Part shown: piece after piece, positions 17,358 through 23,873 of the stretch
How positions within the stretch are numbered: the first letter of the stretch is position 1
Layout: each line of letters opens with the position of its first letter
NCBI GenBank assembly: GCA_964548225.1
Contig: CAZJQP010000004.1
Coordinates: 62,001-126,000, forward strand
DNA: 64,000 nt
Direction of reading: 5' to 3'
Source: CALMEH01 sp964548225
GTDB lineage: Bacteria > Acidobacteriota > Blastocatellia > Pyrinomonadales > Pyrinomonadaceae
Made by a program: the position numbers and the translations under genes
The notes under the pieces: model-generated
What the model was told of the DNA's origin: nothing
What the model saw: only the letters and a program-made list of their open reading frames with translations
Database searches by the model: none

Positions 17358-17373
17358 TGCAAGGCGTGTGCCA
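17358..17373 (-). promoter_or_regulatory. Sigma-54 promoter of the small membrane protein gene
   Basis: On the minus strand TGGCAC-ACGCC-TTGCA matches the -24/-12 consensus (TGGCAC-N5-TTGCA) at every specified base with correct spacing. It lies 80 bases upstream of the ATG at 17278, next to a sigma-54 activator gene. Expected start of transcription near 17347. Confidence 0.88.
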
Positions 17374-17448
17374 TAAAATGTGGTTTTACTAATTGTTGTA
17401 AATATGCGAGTTAGAAAAAACGCAGAGAAACCTTGAAATTATTGATGG

Positions 17449-17481
17449 GGCAAAATTAGACAAGAAATGTCTAATTTTGCC
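17449..17481 (-). terminator. 14-bp perfect hairpin spanning the response-regulator stop codon
   Basis: GGCAAAATTAGACA (17449-17462) pairs with 17468-17481 around a 5-base loop. The stem includes the TAG stop of the response regulator. No T-run follows on the minus strand, so it may stabilise the 3' end rather than terminate. Confidence 0.7.
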
Positions 17482-18829
17482 TCGTTTGCATTTTGGCGTA
17501 ATCTTCTAATTTTCGATAAAGCGTTTTGCGGTCTAAACCGAGAATTTCGGCAGCGCGTGATTTGTTTCCTTTGGTTTCGCGGACAATTTCCAAGATATAT
17601 TCACGTTCGATTTCGGCAAGCGTCAAATGTTTGTTTTTAGCTTTAGTCAGAATTGCCGAACTTCCACCGCTTGAACGAATTCTTTCGGGCAAATCTTCGG
17701 GCGTGAGAATTGCGCCGCGCATCAAAGCAATGGCACGTTCGATGGTGTTTTCAAGTTCGCGGACGTTTCCGTGCCACGGATAAGCCGTGAGCAAAGCAAG
17801 TGTTTCGGGCGCGACTTCAATCTGTTTATTTCGCGCAAATTTCGCCAAGAAATGTTCTGCCAACAGCGGAATGTCAAAAGCGCGTTCACGAAGCGGCGGA
17901 ACGTGCAGATGAATGACATTCAAACGCCAATACAAATCTTCGCGGAAACGATTTTCCGAAACGTCTTTTTCCAAATCGCGGTTGGTGGCGGTAATTACGC
18001 GCACTTCAACACTGGTTTCGCGGTCAGAACCGATGCGGCGAATCGTGCCTTCTTGCAAAACGCGAAGTAATTTCGGCTGAATATTTAGCGGAAGTTCGCC
18101 AATTTCGTCAAGGAAAATTGTGCCGCCATCTGCTGATTCAAAAAGCCCTGCGCGGGAGTTTCGTGCGCCCGTGAAGGCTTGTCCGGTGTGTCCGAACAGT
18201 TCGGATTCGACGAGTTCGTTCGGAATTGCGGCGCAATTTACGGCGACAAAATCGCCTTTTCTTGACGATGCTTCGTGGACGGCGCGGGCGACTAATTCTT
18301 TGCCTGTTCCCGATTCGCCGGTAATTAAAATGTTGGCATTCGAGTTGCCGGCGCGGACAATTAAATCAAACAAATTCTGCATCGGACGCGATGCGCCGAT
18401 GATTTTTGTCGGCATTTCCGGCTGTCGGCGACGCAAATTTGCCTGTTCGCGTTGCGCCTGTGTCGCTTCGAGCGCAGATTTCGCCGTGGCGATTAAATCT
18501 TTGGTTTGAAAAGGTTTAGTCAAATATTGAAATGCGCCTTTTTTCACCATTTCAACGGCGTTTTCAACCGAACCGAAAGCAGTAACAACAATCACAGGCG
18601 TTTCGGCGCGTGTGCGACGCACAGTTTCGAGCAATTCGTCGCCTTTCATTTCCGGCATCTGCACGTCCGTTACGATTAAATCAATAATTTCCGTATCTTT
18701 GTTTATAAAATCGAGCGCAATTCGCCCGTTTGCAGCAGTTAAGGTTTGATAATTTTCGTCCTCGAAAATTTCCTCAATCAATTCGCGCAAATCTGCGTCA
18801 TCTTCGACAATTAAAATTTTTCCATTCAT
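17471..18829 (-). CDS. NtrC-family response regulator (sigma-54 activator)
   Basis: 452 residues. Receiver domain 1-120 with the acidic pocket Glu9/Asp10-11, phospho-acceptor Asp55 in LIVTDVQMP, and KPF. AAA+ domain about 140-375: Walker A GESGTGKE, the sigma-54 contact loop reading QAFTGA rather than GAFTGA, DGGTIFLDEIGELP. Fis-type helix-turn-helix at the C-terminus (NKSRAAEILGLDRKTLYRKL). Phosphorylation by the upstream-encoded kinase should trigger ring assembly and sigma-54 promoter opening. The kinase stop is 21 bases before this ATG, so they form an operon. Two consensus sigma-54 promoters flank the pair. The Gly-to-Gln change in the contact loop is unusual; the essential Thr remains. 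Confidence 0.94.
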   Translation of the reverse strand: MNGKILIVEDDADLRELIEEIFEDENYQTLTAANGRIALDFINKDTEIIDLIVTDVQMPEMKGDELLETVRRTRAETPVIVVTAFGSVENAVEMVKKGAFQYLTKPFQTKDLIATAKSALEATQAQREQANLRRRQPEMPTKIIGASRPMQNLFDLIVRAGNSNANILITGESGTGKELVARAVHEASSRKGDFVAVNCAAIPNELVESELFGHTGQAFTGARNSRAGLFESADGGTIFLDEIGELPLNIQPKLLRVLQEGTIRRIGSDRETSVEVRVITATNRDLEKDVSENRFREDLYWRLNVIHLHVPPLRERAFDIPLLAEHFLAKFARNKQIEVAPETLALLTAYPWHGNVRELENTIERAIALMRGAILTPEDLPERIRSSGGSSAILTKAKNKHLTLAEIEREYILEIVRETKGNKSRAAEILGLDRKTLYRKLEDYAKMQTRQN

Positions 18830-18850
18830 TGAAGTTAATTATTTTTTCTT

Positions 18851-20317
18851 TCACTTTTTAGGTAAATAAATCGTAAAACTCGCGCCGCCGTCCGAATTGT
18901 TTTCGGCTTCGATAAACCCACCATGTTCTTCGATAATACGGTGCGAAACGGCAAGTCCCAATCCCGTTCCTTTGCCGATGTCTTTGGTTGTGTAAAACGG
19001 ATCGAAAATCTTTTCCAAATTTTCGGCGGCAATGCCCGTTCCATTATCGGAAATTTTGACGAAAGCAAAATTCGTTCCGTTTTTTGTTTCCGCTCCGAGC
19101 GAAATTTTTAAACTTCCGCCCGTCGGCATCGCTTGCAGAGCATTCATCAAAATATTCGTAAAAACCTGTGAAAGATAGTCGCGGTCAGCCAAAATCATTA
19201 TATCTTTTTCGCCGCGAAATTTAATCGCTACGTTTTGGCGACCGGCATTTTCAGCGATTTGTTCGATGGTTGCTGAAACCAATTCGTTCAAATCTATGGA
19301 TGCAAGACGAAAGTTATAAGGACGGGCTAAGTTCAATAATTGCCGCACAATATGAGAAATTTTATCGGTTTGAGCGCGAATAATCGAAAGATTTTTTTCC
19401 ACTTTTTCGGGTTTTGATAAAATTTGTTCGGCGCGTGCGTCAATGACGTTGAGCGGTGCGCCGAGTTCGTGTGCGATTCCGGCAGCGAGCCTTCCGACCG
19501 AAGCCAATCTTTCTGTGTGGCGCAATTCGCGTTCGAGCGCAAGCCGATTTTCCGACTCGTTTTTCGCAAGCTGTCTTTGTGCTTCAAGACTGTCTGCCAT
19601 TCGGTTAAATTCTTCCGCAAGGAGCGCGAGTTCATCCTTTGTTTTCGGCACTTCAACGCGATAATCCAAATCGCCGCGTCCTAAAATTTTCGCCCCGACG
19701 AGCAAAGATTGGAACGGATTTGTCAAACTTCGGCGCAACACAATCGCCACAACCAAAAAAATTAAAGCTAGTAAAAAAAGTGTCGTTGTCAACCAATTTA
19801 CACGCGCTTCGGTGATGTCGTTTTTTATCAGCGCAAGCGGTTTGACCATTTCCAATGCGCCGCGTTTTCCACCCGAAATCCGCAGAGGAACAATCAGCGA
19901 AAGAAATTTATTGCCTTCGATTTCGCGGATAAATTCCTGCGATTGACCGTTTTGCAGAACAGTTTCAAGTTCGGGTGGGCGACGAAAACTCTCGTCCGTA
20001 TGCGGTTGCGAAAGATTTAATAATTCGCCTTTTTCATCAAAAAGTAAAACTGCATAAACACGACTGTTTTCGCGCAGACGCTCAATAAGTTGTGCAGATT
20101 GCGCGATTCGCCCGTCTGAATATTTTTCTTCCAAAGCAATTTGGAGAGTTACGGCGTGGGCGCGAAGTTCATCACGCAAAGCCGCTTCAACAATGGCTTC
20201 GCGCCCGCGTAAAGACAGAAAACTTGCTAAAAACATCACCGCGCCGACGGTTAAAGTCAGAAGAAAAATCAATTTTGTCCCGATGCTCATAAAAATATTT
20301 GTGGCAAAACTCCACAC
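18851..20317 (-). CDS. Membrane sensor histidine kinase
   Basis: 488 residues. TM1 at about 13-35 and TM2 at about 173-195 enclose a periplasmic sensor of about 135 residues (dCache/sCache-like by size). HAMP follows (LTNPFQSLLVGAKILGRGDLDYRV), then a short coiled coil, the H-box with phospho-acceptor His283 in AAGIAHELGAPLN, N-box QVFTNILMNALQAMP, G1 DNGTGIA and G2 GKGTGLGLAV. Orthodox class with no receiver. Start is GTG at 20317 or ATG at 20290; a hairpin at 20305-20333 covers the GTG. It is transcribed ahead of the NtrC-type regulator and away from the fasciclin gene. Confidence 0.93.
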   Translation of the reverse strand: MWSFATNIFMSIGTKLIFLLTLTVGAVMFLASFLSLRGREAIVEAALRDELRAHAVTLQIALEEKYSDGRIAQSAQLIERLRENSRVYAVLLFDEKGELLNLSQPHTDESFRRPPELETVLQNGQSQEFIREIEGNKFLSLIVPLRISGGKRGALEMVKPLALIKNDITEARVNWLTTTLFLLALIFLVVAIVLRRSLTNPFQSLLVGAKILGRGDLDYRVEVPKTKDELALLAEEFNRMADSLEAQRQLAKNESENRLALERELRHTERLASVGRLAAGIAHELGAPLNVIDARAEQILSKPEKVEKNLSIIRAQTDKISHIVRQLLNLARPYNFRLASIDLNELVSATIEQIAENAGRQNVAIKFRGEKDIMILADRDYLSQVFTNILMNALQAMPTGGSLKISLGAETKNGTNFAFVKISDNGTGIAAENLEKIFDPFYTTKDIGKGTGLGLAVSHRIIEEHGGFIEAENNSDGGASFTIYLPKK

Positions 20318-20333
20318 ACCTTGCGGAGTTTTG
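20305..20333 (-). promoter_or_regulatory. Hairpin over the histidine-kinase translation start
   Basis: CAAAACTCC (20305-20313) and GGAGTTTTG (20325-20333) form a perfect 9-bp stem that encloses the GTG start at 20317-20315 and the preceding GCAAGG. On the kinase mRNA it could limit initiation at GTG. Confidence 0.5.
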
Positions 20334-20460
20334 ACTCGTTTGTTATTCGATTTGTTTGCCTTATAAACTTTGCAGAATTCCCGAAAAAAACTCTTTTTGC
20401 GCTTATTTTATTTGGTTAGCGCGTGATTTATGAATACAAAAATGATGCCAGAAAAATTTG

Positions 20461-20476
20461 TGGCATCACGCTTGCA
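20461..20476 (+). promoter_or_regulatory. Sigma-54 promoter of the fasciclin gene
   Basis: TGGCAT-CACGC-TTGCA matches the sigma-54 -24/-12 pattern with correct 5-base spacing. Transcription would begin near 20487, leaving a leader of about 56 bases with GGAGG at 20526-20530. The -24 element is also the right half of an inverted repeat GATGCCA-N10-TGGCATC (20444-20467), a possible regulator site. Confidence 0.85.
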
Positions 20477-20542
20477 AAAACGGTTCAGCGTGAGAAGGAA
20501 AAGTTAATAGATTAAACAAAAAACGGAGGACATTTAAATTAT

Positions 20543-21061
20543 ATGAAATCAAAATTATTTTTAACATTATCATCAATCGCATTTTTGTGCCTATTGGCAA
20601 TCGCACCGGCGAAAGCGAACAATCCGCCGACTTTGAACATTGTCGAAACGGCGGAAAAGGCGGGAAACTTTACAATTTTGAATAAAGCATTGAAGGCGAC
20701 CGGACTCGATGAAACTTTGAAATCGGGAAATTTCACAGTCTTTGCACCGACCGATGAAGCCTTTAACGCTTTGCCGGCGGGAACTTTGGACAATCTTCTG
20801 AAAGACAAAGAAACATTAAAGAAACTTCTGCTCTTCCACGTTGTCGAAGGCAAATTGTTGGCGGCAGATGTCGTTAGCAAATCGGAAGTAAAAACTGTTT
20901 CCGGCGCAAATGCTTGGATAAAAAAATATGAAAACAAAGTAAAAATTGCCAATGCGCGAATCGTGCAAACCGATATTTTGGCGACCAACGGCGTGATTCA
21001 CGTTGTCAATAAAGTGATGATGCCGAAGGAAAAATCTGAAAAAGACGGCGAAAGCAAGTAA
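20543..21061 (+). CDS. Exported fasciclin (FAS1) domain protein
   Basis: 172 residues: signal peptide (1-25, ending PAKAN) and a single FAS1/beta-Ig-h3 domain. Conserved blocks are NIVETAEKAGNFTILNKALKATGLDETLKSG, FTVFAPTDEAFNALPAGTL (H1) and VHVVNKVMMP-like GVIHVVNKVMMPKE (H2). FAS1 domains mediate adhesion or protein-protein contact at the cell surface. A GGAGG ribosome binding site lies about 13 bases before the ATG. The consensus sigma-54 promoter and divergent neighbour kinase gene suggest control by the adjacent NtrC-type system. Length and architecture are normal for small bacterial FAS1 proteins. Confidence 0.93.
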   Translation: MKSKLFLTLSSIAFLCLLAIAPAKANNPPTLNIVETAEKAGNFTILNKALKATGLDETLKSGNFTVFAPTDEAFNALPAGTLDNLLKDKETLKKLLLFHVVEGKLLAADVVSKSEVKTVSGANAWIKKYENKVKIANARIVQTDILATNGVIHVVNKVMMPKEKSEKDGESK

Positions 21062-21425
21062 GTTTTAATTCTGAACGGCGGATGTCATCTCCTCGAAATC
21101 CGCCGCAAACAAAGCGGTTCGTTTGCGGTTTCGGGCAAAAAACGGCAGGCGAAAAGAAAACAGCGGTTAAACGGGAACACGACCGCAAAACGGGAAAAAA
21201 GAGCTGTTTTCCGAAACAAAACGAACCGCGTATTTTAGAAATTGTTTGAAGACTCGAAATCGAAAACCGGCGCGAAAAATTGATTTTCGTTTGGGAAGTT
21301 TTTTCAAGCAAACGGCTTCAATAAAGACCGTTCAAGTCCGAAGCCGAAAGTGCAAATCAATTTGGTTTTCGAGTTCGGGTTTTCAAAGAGTTTCTAAAAT
21401 TTAAGCAGAAAAACAGGAGGTTCAG
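21062..21425 (+). other. Intergenic leader with nested inverted repeats upstream of TerB-like genes
   Basis: No convincing gene in 364 bases. Several helices can form: GGCGGAT/ATCCGCC (21077-21104), an 11-bp outer stem GCGGTTCGTTT/AAACGAACCGC (21114-21124, 21219-21229) enclosing a 9-bp stem GAAAACAGC/GCTGTTTTC (21156-21164, 21203-21211), and CGGCTTC/GAAGCCG near 21310-21345. It ends with a strong ribosome binding site, CAGGAGG, before the next gene. Could be a structured 5' UTR; no known riboswitch class recognised. Confidence 0.5.
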
Positions 21426-22418
21426 ATGGACGTATTTTTAAGACACAGCACAAGCGAATACTTACAAAAAACGGATTTTACGGAAAGTCTTGCCAATCAA
21501 AACGAGCATATATTTAATGTGTTGGAAAATCTTCCGATGAAAGCAACCGCCGAAGATTTTTTGGCTTTGCTGATGCCGCTGATCGAAATTGCCTGGGCGG
21601 ACAAAAAAATTTCGGTTCGTGAAACCAACGCAATTTTGCTGGTCGCCAAAAGTTACGGATTGACCGACCACGAAAAAATCTACACAAAATTGATGAAGCA
21701 GATTTCTTCGCGCCCGACACCGAAAATGCTCAGACGTGCGTGGCATCGTATCCATAATCTTCTGAAACCGCTTTCACCGCAAAAAATCGAATTTCTCGGT
21801 CAGGCAATTCTGATGCAATCCGAATATATTGCCGAACAAAGCACAACTTTGAGCGGTTATGTGCGTGGTGAAGGCGTTTGTGCCGATGAGCTTTCGGTTT
21901 TGCAAAGAATCAGCGAAGAGTTAAAAAAAATCAAACTTGCCGGAGAGCGGAATCTTGGATTACCCCGAACCGATACGCACTCGAAAAATCATCCTCCGTT
22001 CTCCGCACCCGATTTTGAACAACTTCTGCCGCTTGTGCCGCTCGTTAAAGTCGCTTGGGCTGAAGGACGAATTACGAACCGCGAACGGCAAATTGTTTTC
22101 GCGGCGGCAAAACGAATCGGTATTACGCCGGAAACCGACTTATTTCAAAAGCTCGAGAGTTGGCTTGAACTTCATCCGACCGATGAATTTTACAATGAAT
22201 CTTTAGAATATTTGAAATCAAGTTGGGAAAATCTGACTTTGGAAGATAAAACTTTGCGAGGTTTAGATATTTTGTCCGATTGCGCCCTGATTGCCGAAGC
22301 ATCGGGCGGAACAAGTAAATTTGCGGCAGGCGGACCGCGCATTTGCCAAGAAGAATTTGCCGCCGTCAAACAAATTGCCGAAAAACTTAATGCCAACCAA
22401 ATGTTGGTGTTAAATTGA
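21426..22418 (+). CDS. Protein with two TerB-like helical domains
   Basis: 330 residues, no signal peptide. Two copies of a helical unit resembling tellurite-resistance TerB: residues about 44-150 (LMPLIEIAWADKKISVRET...) and 198-325 (LLPLVPLVKVAWAEGRITNRER...). The acidic-x-x-x-x-x-x-Glu spacing after AWAD/AWAE matches the TerB metal-site region. Each unit ends with a longer segment containing SAL/CALIAEAS, so this is a distinct subfamily. AGGAGG Shine-Dalgarno 8 bases before ATG. The next gene encodes a single copy of the same unit, implying duplication. Role unknown; TerB proteins are linked to membrane-stress and phage-inhibition systems. Confidence 0.72.
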   Translation: MDVFLRHSTSEYLQKTDFTESLANQNEHIFNVLENLPMKATAEDFLALLMPLIEIAWADKKISVRETNAILLVAKSYGLTDHEKIYTKLMKQISSRPTPKMLRRAWHRIHNLLKPLSPQKIEFLGQAILMQSEYIAEQSTTLSGYVRGEGVCADELSVLQRISEELKKIKLAGERNLGLPRTDTHSKNHPPFSAPDFEQLLPLVPLVKVAWAEGRITNRERQIVFAAAKRIGITPETDLFQKLESWLELHPTDEFYNESLEYLKSSWENLTLEDKTLRGLDILSDCALIAEASGGTSKFAAGGPRICQEEFAAVKQIAEKLNANQMLVLN

Positions 22419-22432
22419 GGAGTGAAACCGTT

Positions 22433-22888
22433 ATGAAAATAAACTTTGAACAATCTCCAAAAACTGTTGAAAAATGGGAAAAGCTCGGTTTTCACGCTGA
22501 AACGGTTTCACTTCTCGCCCTTGTTCCTGCTGTCCGCATTGCTTGGGCGGAAGGCTTTCTGCAAACAAGCGAACGGCGTGTGATTTTACAAATGTTTGAA
22601 GAATTGGAAATCCCGCACGGCAAGGGATTTCACGAACTTCTCGGCTGGTTGGACGAACGACCTTCAGACAAATTTTTCGACTCAGCGACCGATATTTTGT
22701 CCGAATCGCTGGTAAAAATGGACTCGGAAAAAGGTGCAGAACTGAGGGATTTTCTGCACCGAAGTTGTCTAAAGGTTGCCGATGCTTCGTGGGAAATAGG
22801 TTTGAAAAGGGACAGTCAAACCATCTGCCGCGAAGAACGTCTGGAACTCGAAAAAGTCGGCACACGTCTGGGTTTTTCCTTCGCCTAA
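22433..22888 (+). CDS. Single TerB-like domain protein
   Basis: 151 residues from the ATG at 22433, preceded by GAGGAG at 22417-22422; the TTG at 22415 is part of the ribosome binding region and is not the start. It contains one unit paralogous to those in the preceding gene: SLLALVPAVRIAWAEGFLQTSERRVILQMFEELEI and a C-terminal CLKVADASWEIGLKRD segment. The gap to the upstream stop is only 14 bases, so the two are co-translated from one mRNA. Cytosolic by prediction. Function unknown; likely works in a complex with the two-domain protein. Confidence 0.72.
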   Translation: MKINFEQSPKTVEKWEKLGFHAETVSLLALVPAVRIAWAEGFLQTSERRVILQMFEELEIPHGKGFHELLGWLDERPSDKFFDSATDILSESLVKMDSEKGAELRDFLHRSCLKVADASWEIGLKRDSQTICREERLELEKVGTRLGFSFA

Positions 22889-22929
22889 CGTGAGATTTTA
22901 TTCGATTTTTGTTCGAAGTCGAGAAGCAA

Positions 22930-22970
22930 AAAAAGCAGATAAGCGGCGTGCAACGCTCATCTGCTTTTTT
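22930..22970 (+). terminator. Rho-independent terminator of the TerB-like pair
   Basis: AGCAGAT-AA-GCG ... CGC-TC-ATCTGCT stem followed by TTTTTT (22934-22970), 46 bases past the stop. Confidence 0.82.
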
Positions 22971-23306
22971 GCCGTTTATTTCCTGCCAATTTTCTTTTAA
23001 ATCTTTTTTCTTGCAATTTTGCAACTATTCAAGCTATAAATAGATGATTACATATTAGTTATAAAAACTTTTCTTTCAATCATAATCCGGTTTGTAAGCT
23101 GAATTTATTGAAAATTACAGATTACAGAATTATCAAAGTTCTTTGTGCCATTACTGTTTCGGCTCAATTCAATTTTCAAAATTTTTCATTTTTAATCTGT
23201 CATTTGCCAATAAATTAAAACCCGAATTGTGAAAGCGGTATTGAAACGAAAAACACTAATTATTATTTTCCCGTAATGTTAAAAAACAGCAATAAGTTCT
23301 AAAAAA
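22971..23306 (+). other. AT-rich intergenic region before the ECF sigma gene
   Basis: About 335 bases without a credible open frame on either strand. It must hold the promoter of the sigma/kinase operon, but no pair of boxes is clear; TTGAAA at 23241 with TATTAT at 23261 has too short a spacer. No riboswitch or repeat recognised. Confidence 0.4.
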
Positions 23307-23873
23307 ATGTTTTCTACCCAAGGAATAACCGAATTATTAATTGATTGGAGCGAAGGCAATGAAGCTGCACAAGAAGTTCTGTTTCCATTGGTGGAAAAAG
23401 AACTTCATCGGCTGGCGCATTATTATTTGCGGAAATTACAACCGGGAAACACTTTACAAACAACTGCCGTAATCAATGAAGCCTACATTCATCTGATTGA
23501 TCAAGACCGCGTAAAATGGCAGAACCGCGCACATTTTTACGGCATTGCGGCAATGATTATGCGGCGTATTCTGGTGAATTACATCCGCGACCAACGGCGT
23601 TGGAGACGCGGCGGTGCAAATTTTTTTCAGGAGGAGTTTCAAGAAACTTCGGCTTTTATTAATGAAGAAAAATCAAATGAAATTCTAGCACTCGAACAAG
23701 CCTTAATCCGTTTATATGAGCAAGATGAACGCAAAGGCAAAATTGTCGAACTGCGTTATTACGGAGGTTTGACGATTGACGAAACCGCCGAATTTTTATC
23801 AGTTTCAAGACAAACCGTGATGCGCGATTGGGATATAGCAAAGGCTTGGATTGCCCGCGAAATCAACAAATGA
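23307..23873 (+). CDS. ECF-family RNA polymerase sigma factor
   Basis: 188 residues. Region 2 is ELHRLAHYYLRKLQPGNTLQTTAVINEAYIHLID with FYGIAAMIMRRILVNYIRDQRR, and region 4 is KGKIVELRYYGGLTIDETAEFLSVSRQTVMRDWDIAKAWI. The pattern is that of the Sigma70_ECF subgroup common in Acidobacteria and Planctomycetes that lies upstream of Ser/Thr kinase genes. Its stop overlaps the kinase start (ATGA), showing translational coupling. No anti-sigma gene is present, so control may be by phosphorylation from the kinase (inference from known gene pairing). Confidence 0.94.
   Translation: MFSTQGITELLIDWSEGNEAAQEVLFPLVEKELHRLAHYYLRKLQPGNTLQTTAVINEAYIHLIDQDRVKWQNRAHFYGIAAMIMRRILVNYIRDQRRWRRGGANFFQEEFQETSAFINEEKSNEILALEQALIRLYEQDERKGKIVELRYYGGLTIDETAEFLSVSRQTVMRDWDIAKAWIAREINK

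Noticed and set aside
21082..21249. 55-codon basic open frame in the TerB leader
   Set aside because: No ribosome binding site; sequence is explained by the nested inverted repeats; highly basic composition of low credibility.
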